NCBI GenBank assembly: GCA_049610385.1
Contig: JBMYZL010000002.1
Coordinates: forward strand, 1 to 64,000
Length of the DNA stretch: 64,000 nucleotides
DNA from: JBMYZL01 sp049610385
GTDB taxonomy: Bacteria > Bacteroidota > Bacteroidia > Flavobacteriales_D > Sanyastnellaceae
Direction of reading: 5' to 3'
Shown piece by piece: positions 28,243-36,965 of this stretch. The notes under the pieces were generated by a model. It had not been told where the DNA came from. It saw only the letters and a program-made list of their open reading frames with translations, and did not search any database. Each line of letters starts with the position of its first letter. Position 1 is the stretch's first letter. The translations under genes were made by a program, and so were the position numbers.

Positions 28243-28377
28243 CACCAAATGCGAAGGACACGGATTAAACGTGAAAACATTTTTTGAATTAAACCCAATC
28301 AAAAAAACAAAGTCTTTAATAAGATTGAGCGATATGGGAATTGTTTTCTATCCCGCGCTCAGAAACAGTTTGAATCC

Positions 28378-28872
28378 ATGAAGTGGTTGGTCATCATTTT
28401 TTTATCACCTCTTTGTCCGATATGTCAGGACTACACCCATTTTTTGAATGGGCTGCATTCGGACTGGACTGAGCGGGAATTGCCTGTGGAAATGGTTGGT
28501 CTGTTCCCCAATGTTCGCGTAACAGAGGGTCAAATTCGGGAATTCGCGATGAAATATGAAGTGGATTGGTCTCTGCGGCAGGACACCTGTGGTTGGGCAG
28601 AGAGATTGGAGGCCCAATGGACGCCAGAATGTGCAATTATTGAGCAAGCCACGGGTGACGTGATGTACCAAGGACGGGTGAATGATTTGTATTTTGCCCT
28701 CGGAAAGCACCGATCCCAACCCACATCTGCGGACTTGGCTGATGCCTTGGAAGCCCTTCTTGCGGGTGAATTGCCTCGTGAGATGCGCAATACGCCGATC
28801 GGTTGTCCCATTGAAAATGCCTACCCGAATCGAAATTGTTCATGGAACGAATCCATCAAACACACGGAATGA
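28378..28872 (+). CDS. redoxin/thioredoxin-like protein
   Basis: A 164-residue protein with a short hydrophobic N-terminus directly followed by CPIC (Cys13, Cys16), the redox motif of a thioredoxin fold. Further family features are TPECAII in place of the usual cis-Pro region, GRVNDLYFALGKHR, and a C-terminal NTPIGCPIE with another Cys. Proteins of this form are commonly encoded beside secreted cytochrome c/copper monooxygenase-like proteins, as here: the next gene starts in an ATGA overlap at 28869. A role in thiol or metal-site maturation of that partner is inferred. The N-terminus is so close to the CPIC motif that it is probably a membrane anchor rather than a cleaved signal peptide. Confidence 0.75.
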   Translation: MKWLVIIFLSPLCPICQDYTHFLNGLHSDWTERELPVEMVGLFPNVRVTEGQIREFAMKYEVDWSLRQDTCGWAERLEAQWTPECAIIEQATGDVMYQGRVNDLYFALGKHRSQPTSADLADALEALLAGELPREMRNTPIGCPIENAYPNRNCSWNESIKHTE

Positions 28873-30449
28873 TGAAAATTTCAAACCTGTTCTTGTTCCT
28901 AGTGGGAACTTTGACTCTTGTCGCACAGCAAACCCCAACATTCCATTTGGACGTTGCACCCATCATTTATAACAATTGCACCGAATGCCATCGTGTGGGT
29001 GAAATTGGTCCGATGCCCTTTACCACCTACGATGAGGTGGCGAATCAAGCGGGGTTGATTCACTACGTCATAGAAACGGGTTACATGCCGCCCTGGACAC
29101 CAGACCACAACTATTCCTCTTTGCGTGGGGAGCGGTTCCTCACCCCAGACCAAATTCAAATCATCAGCGATTGGATTGATGCGGACTTGCCAGAGGGAGA
29201 TCCGGCTGACAATCCAGGATTGCCTTCTTTTCCGGAAGGAAGCCAGATTGGAACACCAGATTTGGTGTTGTCCATGCCTGAACCTTATGTCCACGATGGT
29301 GACATGTCTGAGCAATATCAAGTTTTTGTGATCCCCACCGATGTGGATATCCCCCAGGAGGTGCAAGCCATCGAAGTGCGACCTGGAAATGCAGCCATTG
29401 CCCACCACGCCCTCATCGCTTATACCGCACAACCCACAGACATCGGAACCGCGTTGTCCCTTGATGCGGCAGATCCCGCGCCGGGTTATGAAAGTTTTGG
29501 CGATTATGGTGTGCCGGTGGAGGACTATCTCTTCGGCGGGTGGGTTCCCGGATCTCCCCCCCTGGAATTCCCCCCCACCATCGGGAAGATCATTGAACCT
29601 GAGGGCGCATTGCTTCTCCAAATGCATTACGGCCCAACCCCCATACCGGAATCTGACCTGACCGAAATCAACATCTTCTTTGCCGATGCACCGGTGGAAC
29701 GTGAGGTGGAGACGTACACCATCTCACCGGACGATCTGGACGAGTTTTTTTTCATTCCAGCAGGCACGGTGAAAACCTTTGAGGCCGAAGTCGATATTCC
29801 CTCTGATTTGAGCCTGATTAGCATCACGCCTCATTGCCATTTGTTGGGACAGCAATGGGAAGTGTATGCGGTTCACGAATCTGACACCATACCCTTGATT
29901 TCCATCCCTGAATGGGATTTCAATTGGCAGGGCATCTTCACCTTTCCCAGTCTGCAAATGTTGCCGGCAGGATCCACACTCCATGCCATTTGCACGTATG
30001 ACAACACCGTCAACAACCCTTACAACCCCTCCAATCCGCCGGCCAATGTATTCTGGGGTGATTTGACCGAGGACGAGATGTTCATCCTGTTCCTGCAATT
30101 TGTGGAATACATGCCTGGAGATGAGGATGTCAGTTTGTCGGCACCCAATCCTCAATTTGAGTATGTGTATTCGGACGCCCAGTTGTTTTTGCCATACCCC
30201 AATCCAGTTGCTGCAGGTCAGGAATTGAATTTGGGGTGGATGTTGCCGAAAGCGCAATGGGTCGCACTGGACTTGTTGGATGCACGGGGCCGACCCGTTG
30301 TGGATTGGGGAGATGCTCAGGCGTGGCCAGCGGGCATTCACAAGGGTACGCGAATGTTGCCCGCGGATTTGCCTGTGGGAACCTATTCATTGGTGTTGCG
30401 GACGGAGACTGGGGTGCCGGTCATGCGGCAGTTGGTCGTTCAGCCTTGA
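28869..30449 (+). CDS. secreted cytochrome c/copper type II monooxygenase-like protein with T9SS domain
   Basis: A 526-residue protein with a signal peptide (about residues 1-20). A single cytochrome c heme site CTECH lies at residues 37-41, with a distal Met likely in GYMPPW. A two-domain beta-sandwich follows that resembles the copper type II ascorbate-dependent monooxygenases. Its candidate copper ligands are HHALI (site H), MHYGP, PHCH, and a Met in TEDEMF (site M). The last 85 residues form a T9SS type A domain starting LPYPNPVAAG. The protein should therefore be exported and attached to the surface. Substrate and electron donor are unknown. ATG codons at 28869 and 28872 are adjacent; the first overlaps the redoxin stop. 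The fold call rests on the ordered His motifs. Confidence 0.78.
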   Translation: MMKISNLFLFLVGTLTLVAQQTPTFHLDVAPIIYNNCTECHRVGEIGPMPFTTYDEVANQAGLIHYVIETGYMPPWTPDHNYSSLRGERFLTPDQIQIISDWIDADLPEGDPADNPGLPSFPEGSQIGTPDLVLSMPEPYVHDGDMSEQYQVFVIPTDVDIPQEVQAIEVRPGNAAIAHHALIAYTAQPTDIGTALSLDAADPAPGYESFGDYGVPVEDYLFGGWVPGSPPLEFPPTIGKIIEPEGALLLQMHYGPTPIPESDLTEINIFFADAPVEREVETYTISPDDLDEFFFIPAGTVKTFEAEVDIPSDLSLISITPHCHLLGQQWEVYAVHESDTIPLISIPEWDFNWQGIFTFPSLQMLPAGSTLHAICTYDNTVNNPYNPSNPPANVFWGDLTEDEMFILFLQFVEYMPGDEDVSLSAPNPQFEYVYSDAQLFLPYPNPVAAGQELNLGWMLPKAQWVALDLLDARGRPVVDWGDAQAWPAGIHKGTRMLPADLPVGTYSLVLRTETGVPVMRQLVVQP

Positions 30450-30468
30450 AGTGGTGGCATCAGCGGAA

Positions 30469-31398
30469 TCATTGCGACCAACGGTAACGTTTGCGCATCA
30501 CGGGCCCAAACAAATTGCGACCTGGCTGGTGGATGCTTCCCGAATTTTGTCCACACTGCGTAGGCGGTCGAGGTTGCTGCAGGTCCAAAGCCAAAATCAA
30601 CGACCAAGGGCGATAACTCCCTGACATCCAATCAAAAGCATTTACCTTTCCGGATCTCGAGACCTGGTGGAGTTGGAATGCCCTTGTTGAGATCATGAAT
30701 CGGGCATGTCGGCCACTCCACATCCGAACGCCAATGCCTGCAGCAAGGTCGATGCCAATGCGGGTTGGGGCCAAGTCGGACAATCCCACAAACAAACTGT
30801 CTACGCCTTGGGTGGTCGGACCGAAATCTTGGTGCAGACCGATACCAGCGCGGACATCAGCATAAATGTCGCGCGTGATGGAAAAAGCGCGAGAAACGTG
30901 CAGTTGAAGGCGGATGTTGAATGCTTGGCCCGCTTGCAGGATGGTGTCGGGCTGGAGTTGCCCCAAGGAATCCCGCATGACCCCGACAAACGTCTCTTCG
31001 ACTCTTTGATTCCCCATGCTCAGAAGCCAACCGGAACGATCAATCAGGCCCTTTTCAGGTTTCACCGTCCAACGTCCCACGCCCAAGGCCAATGCAGGTT
31101 GTCCCCGGAATTTCCACTGGCCCGAATACATGGTGTCAGGCACGGTCCAAGTGCCATCTGAGGCCAGACCTGCCAAAGCCCACGTTTGGTCCATAGCCCT
31201 TGGACTGGCAAGCAGACCGGAAGCGCCTGCCAATACCGTCCAGCCCTTGGGCCCTTGACGTTTGCCCATCCTGTCGAACAAGTCTCCGTCCACACGATCA
31301 CCCGAGCGCATTTGTCCCATGCCTGAGAGTGCCCAGAGCACCAAGCAACTCAAGATCAAACCTGAACGAATGGGGTTCGTGCCTCGCAAAATCATCAT
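30469..31398 (-). CDS. hypothetical secreted protein, possibly an outer-membrane beta-barrel
   Basis: I do not recognise this 309-residue protein. It has a signal peptide ending at SGMGQ (about residue 29). The rest contains alternating hydrophobic strands ending in aromatic residues (for example LALGVGRWTVK, DIYADVRAGIGLH, IGIDLAAGIGVRMW), a pattern typical of small outer-membrane barrels. The basic C-terminal 45 residues look disordered. Its ATG overlaps the stop of the kynurenine monooxygenase gene (ATGA), so both belong to one leftward transcript, although a functional tie is not obvious. The 3' end faces the cytochrome-like gene across 19 bases. Confidence 0.6.
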   Translation of the reverse strand: MMILRGTNPIRSGLILSCLVLWALSGMGQMRSGDRVDGDLFDRMGKRQGPKGWTVLAGASGLLASPRAMDQTWALAGLASDGTWTVPDTMYSGQWKFRGQPALALGVGRWTVKPEKGLIDRSGWLLSMGNQRVEETFVGVMRDSLGQLQPDTILQAGQAFNIRLQLHVSRAFSITRDIYADVRAGIGLHQDFGPTTQGVDSLFVGLSDLAPTRIGIDLAAGIGVRMWSGRHARFMISTRAFQLHQVSRSGKVNAFDWMSGSYRPWSLILALDLQQPRPPTQCGQNSGSIHQPGRNLFGPVMRKRYRWSQ

Positions 31399-32795
31399 GC
31401 GCGGTGGGCAGATTCGAGGCGTTGAATGGCCGCTTCAGCCACCTCATCAGAATCCCAAACATCCCGAATATCCGGTCGGTTCATCACCTCAGCCATGATT
31501 TCATCTTGTCTCCGGCCTGCTGCCAAAGCTTCATGATAAGGGGTGTGGCTGAAAGTGACTTGGCTGTAAAGAGGAAGCCAACGCCCTGGATAGCGCTGTG
31601 CCAATCGGGCTTCAATTTTCTTCTGCAACAAGAAGCGTTCGTCTCCGGTCTTGTCCCGCATCTCGATGTAGTTGCGCAACGCCAATTCCAAAATGGCATC
31701 ACCTGCAGGTTTCCGCAGCGCAGTGTATTCCGCGAAGCAAGATGCCCAATCCGATCCATGGCGCGTCATCAATTCGTCCAGGACAAAGCAATCTTCCATG
31801 CCGCTGTTCATCCCTTGTCCATAAAACGGCACAATGGCGTGCGCAGCATCTCCCATCAATGCGACCCGTTCGCCGATGTTCCAGGGATAGCAGCGGGTCA
31901 TCACCAGCGATGAGGTGGGGTGGCGTTTCCAATCTTCGTCAAACTTGGGCAGCAAAGGCATCACATCTGGAAAATGCCGCTCAAAATAGGCTCGAGCGTC
32001 AGGGGCGTCTTCAATGGCATTCAGGCCTTCCGGACCGTCATAAGGGGCGAACAAAGTGCATGTGAAGGTGCGGTCGGGATTGGGCAAGGCCATGAGCATG
32101 AATTGGCCACGGGGCCAAATGTGCAAGCAGTCCGGTCGCATCCGGAATTCACCTTTTGCGTCGGGCTGCATTTCCACTTCACGATATCCGTGTTCCAGAT
32201 AGCGTTGTTCGAAGTCAAATCGGTCCGTTCGCATCATGCGGTCGCGAACGGCACTGAAAGCCCCGTCGGTTCCAAACACGCGACTGGCCTGGACATGAGT
32301 GGGTTGGCCATGGGCATCTTCGAACGTCAAGGGAACTTCTGTATCCCCCTTTCGCAAGTCGATGTCGATGCACCGGTGATTGAAATGAACCTCCACATCG
32401 TGATGGGATTCGGCAGCTTCGACCAAGAGTTTGTTGAGGTTGGCCCGTGAAATGGAATAGATGCACTGGGGGTCGGTGGGAAACACACCTGCTTTTCCTT
32501 CCAATCCGTATCGCTGAAAGGTCAATTGGCCATCCACTGCATGCATCAACCGGCCCTCAATAGGCATGGCGATTTTCCGGACTTCGTTCGCAATACCAGC
32601 CCTTTCCAGGGCGCGCCATCCCCTGTCACTCAGTGCGAGATTGATAGATCGGCCACCCGCAACAGGCCCTTTCCGGGGGTCGGGTCTGCGTTCGTAAACA
32701 TCCACAGAACATCCTCTATTCGCCAGCATGAGGGCCCAAAGACTGCCGACCAATCCGGCACCGACAATGACCATTCGCTCTTCATCTGACCTCAT
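31395..32795 (-). CDS. kmo: kynurenine 3-monooxygenase
   Basis: A 466-residue flavoprotein hydroxylase. It should convert L-kynurenine to 3-hydroxykynurenine with FAD, NADPH and O2 in the kynurenine route of tryptophan breakdown or NAD synthesis. The sequence shows the N-terminal dinucleotide motif VIVGAGLVG, the KMO-typical GGRSINLALSDRG, the GRLMHAVDG region, and GDAAHAIVPFYGQGMNSGMED, the FAD-binding GD motif. The length agrees with bacterial KMO. A TTG at 32804 is in frame; the ATG at 32795 is preferred. No other kynurenine-pathway gene (TDO, kynureninase, HAAO) is in the window. Confidence 0.95.
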   Translation of the reverse strand: MRSDEERMVIVGAGLVGSLWALMLANRGCSVDVYERRPDPRKGPVAGGRSINLALSDRGWRALERAGIANEVRKIAMPIEGRLMHAVDGQLTFQRYGLEGKAGVFPTDPQCIYSISRANLNKLLVEAAESHHDVEVHFNHRCIDIDLRKGDTEVPLTFEDAHGQPTHVQASRVFGTDGAFSAVRDRMMRTDRFDFEQRYLEHGYREVEMQPDAKGEFRMRPDCLHIWPRGQFMLMALPNPDRTFTCTLFAPYDGPEGLNAIEDAPDARAYFERHFPDVMPLLPKFDEDWKRHPTSSLVMTRCYPWNIGERVALMGDAAHAIVPFYGQGMNSGMEDCFVLDELMTRHGSDWASCFAEYTALRKPAGDAILELALRNYIEMRDKTGDERFLLQKKIEARLAQRYPGRWLPLYSQVTFSHTPYHEALAAGRRQDEIMAEVMNRPDIRDVWDSDEVAEAAIQRLESAHRA

Positions 32796-32899
32796 ATCAT
32801 GCAAGTTCGGCAGGATGTCCTCAAAAATGGGGTGAATTTCGTCCGTTTAATGAACCAGAGAACGTCAACAAGTGAAGGATAAAAGCCCGCCCTTGGCCA

Positions 32900-34066
32900 T
32901 CATTTCGCGGCGCGAAAGGCTTGGTCCAAATCGTTGATTAAGTCCTCGGTATCCTCAACCCCGACACTCAACCGGATGAATCCGTCATTGATGCCCAATT
33001 GGGCACGAATCTCAGGCGCCACACTGCCATGGGTCATTGCAGCGGGGTGTTCAATCAATGATTCCACACCACCGAGGGATTCAGCGAGGGCGAAAACCTG
33101 AGTCGCCGCCACAAGGCGCTTCGCTTGTTCCAGATCATTGGATACCAACTCGAAGGCAATCATGCCGCCGAAATCATCCATTTGACGGGCGGCCACATCA
33201 TGGCCAGGGTGGTTTGGGAAGCCTGGCCAGTAGACCTTGCCCACATCGCTGTGCTCCCGGAGCCAATGTGCGATTTTGCGGCCATTTGCGCAGTGGCGTT
33301 CCATGCGCAAGTGCAGGGTTTTGATGCCGCGCAAGACCAAGAAAGAATCGAATGGCTGGGCGATGGCCCCGCAATTGTTTTGAATCGTCCGGAATGTGTT
33401 GTCTAGGTTTTCGTCACTGGTGATCAGGGCGCCCATCACCACGTCGCTGTGTCCACCCAGGTATTTGGTGACGCTGTGCATCACGATGTCAGCACCTTGT
33501 TCAATGGGGCGTTGCAACATTGGCGAGGCAAAGGTGTTATCGACGGCCAGCCATATCCCAAGGGGTTTTGTGATTGCCGCCACTGCAGCGATGTCGGTGA
33601 TCTGCATCATGGGGTTTGTGGGTGTTTCCAGCCACACCATGCGCGTTTGATCGGTGATCGCCGCCCGGACGTTCTCGGGATTCCGGGTGTCCACAAAGGA
33701 GAATTCAATGCCCAAGGGGGCCCAGTTGGTCCGGAAGAGTCGACCGGTGCCTCCATACAAATCTTCACCCGCGACAACATGATCTCCGGGCTTGAGTCCC
33801 TTCAAGACGACATCAATCGCTGCCAATCCGCTCGCAAAAGCCAGGCCATGTGTCCCGCCCTCGAGCTCGGCGAAGGCCTTCTCCAAAGCCGCTCGAGTGG
33901 GGTTGTGGCTTCGCGAATATTCCCAACCCTTGTGAACACCGACTTCATCTTGCACATAGGTTGAGGTTTGGAAGATGGGCGTCATGATGGCACCCGTGGA
34001 TGGGTCCGGTTCGACACCCGCATGGACAGCGCGTGTTCCTTTGCCTGAGGTTGGGTTTGGCTTCAT
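32900..34066 (-). CDS. PLP-dependent trans-sulfuration enzyme (cystathionine gamma-synthase/lyase family)
   Basis: A 388-residue cytosolic enzyme of the Cys/Met metabolism PLP family. It should catalyse gamma-replacement or gamma-elimination on homoserine derivatives or cystathionine. Visible are TRAVHAG at the start, the YSRSHNPTR motif, the phosphate-binding SGLAA, LETPTNP, Asp176 in AVDNTFA, and the PLP Lys201 in HSVTKYLGGH. Near the end, SLGGVESLIEHPAAMTH is typical of cystathionine gamma-synthase and lyase. Sequence alone does not separate metB from mccB/cgl. An open frame extends to 34108, but a perfect TAnnTTTG box 4 bases before the ATG at 34066 fixes the start. Confidence 0.93.
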   Translation of the reverse strand: MKPNPTSGKGTRAVHAGVEPDPSTGAIMTPIFQTSTYVQDEVGVHKGWEYSRSHNPTRAALEKAFAELEGGTHGLAFASGLAAIDVVLKGLKPGDHVVAGEDLYGGTGRLFRTNWAPLGIEFSFVDTRNPENVRAAITDQTRMVWLETPTNPMMQITDIAAVAAITKPLGIWLAVDNTFASPMLQRPIEQGADIVMHSVTKYLGGHSDVVMGALITSDENLDNTFRTIQNNCGAIAQPFDSFLVLRGIKTLHLRMERHCANGRKIAHWLREHSDVGKVYWPGFPNHPGHDVAARQMDDFGGMIAFELVSNDLEQAKRLVAATQVFALAESLGGVESLIEHPAAMTHGSVAPEIRAQLGINDGFIRLSVGVEDTEDLINDLDQAFRAAK

Positions 34067-34070
34067 GCAA

Positions 34071-34078
34071 CAAATGTA
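34071..34078 (-). promoter_or_regulatory. candidate -7 element TACATTTG
   Basis: Exact TAnnTTTG match on the minus strand that ends 4 bases (TTGC) before the ATG at 34066. It supports this start and predicts a leaderless mRNA. Confidence 0.6.
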
Positions 34079-34119
34079 ATGCCCTGCGGGCCCAAACCCT
34101 GACCCCAATCAGTCCTTCT

Positions 34120-35217
34120 CTACCCGCGGGTTCGCTGCACCCACCCGGGCAGGACGACAGAGCCCACAAACAGATATGGGAAATAGGTCACCAGACGCCA
34201 GATCACGGCAACCAAAGCCACATACGCCAAACCCGTGACATCACCCAAGAACACCGGTAGGGCCACCTCAGCGAATCCCGATGACCCCGGCGTGGGGCTG
34301 ATCATCAAAACGAGCCACATCACCAGTTGGCGGGCCAGAACTGAGGCATGGGGAACGGATTCCATAAAAATCAGGAAGATCATGTTGAGCGTCAGGAATC
34401 TGGCCATCCAACTGGTAAGGGTCGCTCCCATGGCGCCCAACCACAAGCGATATCCTGCACCTCTCATGGCGATGGATGCTGTAACCAAGTCATTGGCCCA
34501 AGTTTGTCCTCGGGTCGCCCACTTGCGCAATGGCGGTCGTGAAAAAGCCCATAGGACAGCTTTTCGGGTCTGCTTTGGTGCCACCACGACCCCAATCAAA
34601 ATCAGCGTGGTCAAAGACGAGATGAACCCATATGCAGACCAAAACAAAGCGGGAATCGGAATTCCTCCCCAGGCAGCAAATCCTTCAATGGATGGAAAAA
34701 ACGATCCTCCTTGTAAGGAGACCCACAACAACACCCCGGGAACAGCGAATATGTAAAAGAGTTCATCCATCAATGCTGTGACAAACACCGTGGCCAAACT
34801 TCGCCCCACGGGCATTCCTTCGCGACGGAGGATCAGTACGGCCACCGCTGAACCGCCCACAACACTCGGTGTCAGGGCACTTGCCAACTCCCAAAGCATG
34901 ATGCTGTCGAATGTCTGCCGCCACCGAAACGCCCCCATCGACAAAATGCGCAGCCGGATGATGTAGGCCAAATCCCGCAGCATCACGCAACACCCCACAG
35001 CCAGCAAAGCCCAGGAAGCTCGAGCGGTCCACTCGAAGTCGAGCAACAAATCCCGCGAAGTGGTCTGAATTCCAGTGGCCGGGTCGATGACCAATCGGTC
35101 CAATCCCCCCCAGAGCACCCACACAGAAGCCCCGACGCCCAGCAAGGTGGGCACGACCAACTTGCGACGGGAAAGCGCAGCTTGAATTTCGGTGGGGGAA
35201 GCCTCGGGGTGGGTCAT
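34120..35217 (-). CDS. flippase-like (UPF0104/YbhN-type) membrane protein
   Basis: A 365-residue integral membrane protein of the lysylphosphatidylglycerol synthase transmembrane-domain family (YbhN/AglD type), with seven to nine helices. Family features include LRILSMGAFRWRQTFDSIMLWELASALTPSVVGGSA, seen here in full order, and the later SPTPGSSGFAEVALP loop. Such proteins are thought to act in lipid or glycan flipping or modification, but most are uncharacterised. A TTG at 35229 is in frame; ATG 35217 is preferred. A second member is encoded at 38798. The gene lies between the trans-sulfuration and radical SAM genes with its own -7 element. Confidence 0.85.
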   Translation of the reverse strand: MTHPEASPTEIQAALSRRKLVVPTLLGVGASVWVLWGGLDRLVIDPATGIQTTSRDLLLDFEWTARASWALLAVGCCVMLRDLAYIIRLRILSMGAFRWRQTFDSIMLWELASALTPSVVGGSAVAVLILRREGMPVGRSLATVFVTALMDELFYIFAVPGVLLWVSLQGGSFFPSIEGFAAWGGIPIPALFWSAYGFISSLTTLILIGVVVAPKQTRKAVLWAFSRPPLRKWATRGQTWANDLVTASIAMRGAGYRLWLGAMGATLTSWMARFLTLNMIFLIFMESVPHASVLARQLVMWLVLMISPTPGSSGFAEVALPVFLGDVTGLAYVALVAVIWRLVTYFPYLFVGSVVLPGWVQRTRG

Positions 35218-35225
35218 CGCAATGA

Positions 35226-35233
35226 GCAAGTTA
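35226..35233 (-). promoter_or_regulatory. candidate -7 element TAACTTGC
   Basis: A TAnnTTGC variant 8 bases before the ATG at 35217. The same octamer precedes the genes at 27361 and 46050. Confidence 0.4.
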
Positions 35234-35259
35234 GGGGACCGAACTGAACCCCAAGGTCG

Positions 35260-36324
35260 TCACGCGAAGACTGTGGTTCCCTCGCTGCAGTTCCTGCACA
35301 TGGGGATGTCAGCACGTGCGGTGAGGATTTGACTCCGAAATGCTTCATACGCTTCGTTGTGCCAAATTTCTTTGAACGTGTTTGTCTCCAATTGTCCCAT
35401 CAGGTGATCCGCATCTTTGTCAAAACAGCAGGGGACCACACGCCCATCCCAAGTTACAACCGCCCCTTGCCACATCCGCCAACACTTGTCCGCCAGCGAA
35501 TTCCGGAGATGCCAGGTGCCATCGGGGTGGCGGTCGTAGCGACGCAATTGTGGCGCTCGAGTCAGCAGGGGATGACCATCTCTCGGTGCATCGATTTGCG
35601 CGGTTTTGATGACCAATTCATCCACTCCTGCTCGACGGGCCATTTTTTCGATTTCGGGGAGTTCATGTTCGTTGGGTCCGACGACCAAAAACTGCCAAAC
35701 CACGTGCGGTCCGCCACTGCGAACGCGTCTTTTGGCTTCCATCACATTTTCAGTGCCCTCCAACACCTTCGTGAGTTGCCCCCCGATCCGGTATTGCGCA
35801 TAGGTGCCTTGGCTGGCCCCATCAATGGACACAATGAGCCGATCGAGTCCGCTCTCCACGATGGCTTCGGCACGCTCGGCACGCAGGAAATGCGCATTTG
35901 TACTTGTGGACGTGTAAACGCCATGGGATTTGCATTCGGCCACGAGGCTGTCCATGGCTGGGTGCAGGTAGGGTTCGCCTTGGAAGTACAAATTGGCATA
36001 GACCAACCACGGCCCCAGCTCGTCCATCAGCGATTTCAAGGTTTCAGGTTCCAACATCCCGGTGGGCCTTGTGAATGAACGCAAACCCGACGGACATTCC
36101 GGACAACGCAGGTTACAACTCGTGGTCGGTTCGATGCTCAGGCTCATGGGCATGGAGCGCATCCATGGTTTTGCGTCTTTCCAGCTGGCCCCTTGACCGC
36201 GCGAGGTGGTGCGTCGGGCTCGGTGAAAATCTCGGTGGAGCTGCACGACATTGCCAAATCTCTGCCGATTCAGCGGCTTCAGCCTGTGCAGGCGATCGCT
36301 CAGCAGCGCCCGGGTCCAAGTCAT
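35260..36324 (-). CDS. radical SAM protein with SPASM domain
   Basis: A 354-residue iron-sulfur enzyme. The radical SAM cluster motif CNLRCPEC is at residues 70-77 (Cys70, Cys74, Cys77), followed by the GGE-like QGEPYLHP and the strand LIVSIDGAS. The C-terminal SPASM part holds auxiliary-cluster cysteines (KCWRMWQGAV, VVPCCFDKD, PMCRNCSEG). SPASM proteins modify peptides or proteins, or activate sulfatases, but members of this general type with long N-termini often act in cofactor or lipid modification. No precursor peptide gene is visible nearby. A perfect TAnnTTTG box ends 4 bases before its ATG, and it is divergent from the DUF3109 gene across 47 bases. Confidence 0.9.
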   Translation of the reverse strand: MTWTRALLSDRLHRLKPLNRQRFGNVVQLHRDFHRARRTTSRGQGASWKDAKPWMRSMPMSLSIEPTTSCNLRCPECPSGLRSFTRPTGMLEPETLKSLMDELGPWLVYANLYFQGEPYLHPAMDSLVAECKSHGVYTSTSTNAHFLRAERAEAIVESGLDRLIVSIDGASQGTYAQYRIGGQLTKVLEGTENVMEAKRRVRSGGPHVVWQFLVVGPNEHELPEIEKMARRAGVDELVIKTAQIDAPRDGHPLLTRAPQLRRYDRHPDGTWHLRNSLADKCWRMWQGAVVTWDGRVVPCCFDKDADHLMGQLETNTFKEIWHNEAYEAFRSQILTARADIPMCRNCSEGTTVFA

Positions 36325-36328
36325 CCTT

Positions 36329-36336
36329 CAAATCTA
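36329..36336 (-). promoter_or_regulatory. candidate -7 element TAGATTTG
   Basis: Exact TAnnTTTG match on the minus strand ending 4 bases (AAGG) before the ATG at 36324. Confidence 0.6.
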
Positions 36337-36359
36337 CACTTCCTCTCCCAATCTAACCT

Positions 36360-36367
36360 TAGTTTTG
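36360..36367 (+). promoter_or_regulatory. candidate -7 element TAGTTTTG
   Basis: Exact TAnnTTTG match ending 4 bases (TCGC) before the ATG at 36372. It lies back to back with the element of the divergent radical SAM gene. Confidence 0.6.
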
Positions 36368-36371
36368 TCGC

Positions 36372-36965
36372 ATGATTGCCATCGGTGATGCCCTGTTGAG
36401 TTTGGACTTGTTCGAAGAATTGTTTGCCTGCGATTTGGGGCAGTGCAAGGGGGCGTGTTGCGTGGAAGGGGAATCGGGCGCACCATTGGAAGAGAAAGAA
36501 CTGGCAGAAATTGATCGCTTGTTCGAGGTGATTCAACCCCGTTTGCGGCCAGAAGCCCTGGCCGAAATTGAGCGCGTGGGTCGTTACGAGAAAGATGGCG
36601 ATGGCGAATGGGTGACGCCCATTATCGATGGAAGGGAATGTGTTTATGCGACTTTCGATGCCGACGGAACCGCGAAATGTGCCTTTGAACAAGCACATCA
36701 GGCAGGAGAGACGGACTGGCCTAAACCCATGTCTTGCCATTTGTATCCCATTCGCATCAAAGAATTGCGGGACTTCACGGCCTTGAATTACCACCGTTGG
36801 CCCATTTGTGACGGGGCCAGGTCTTGCGGTGCTCAGCTGAACACCACGATATTGGAGTTTTGCAAGACGTCATTGATTCGGCGATTCGGTGATGACTGGT
36901 ATGCCGAGGCGATGGAGGTCTTGGCCGAATGGCGCAAACAAAAAGCGCAAGAACAGGATTCATGA
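36372..36965 (+). CDS. DUF3109 family Cys-rich protein
   Basis: A 197-residue cytosolic protein of the DUF3109 family, common in Bacteroidota. It has eight cysteines, placed as ACDLGQCKGACC (residues about 19-30), RECVY, KCAFE, MSCHLYPI, ICDGARSCG and EFCK. This is a probable iron-sulfur or zinc-binding arrangement related to the YkgJ CxxCxxxCC type. The length is normal. It heads a rightward chain in which the OmpA-like gene starts in an ATGA overlap at 36962. Function is unknown. Confidence 0.92.
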   Translation: MIAIGDALLSLDLFEELFACDLGQCKGACCVEGESGAPLEEKELAEIDRLFEVIQPRLRPEALAEIERVGRYEKDGDGEWVTPIIDGRECVYATFDADGTAKCAFEQAHQAGETDWPKPMSCHLYPIRIKELRDFTALNYHRWPICDGARSCGAQLNTTILEFCKTSLIRRFGDDWYAEAMEVLAEWRKQKAQEQDS

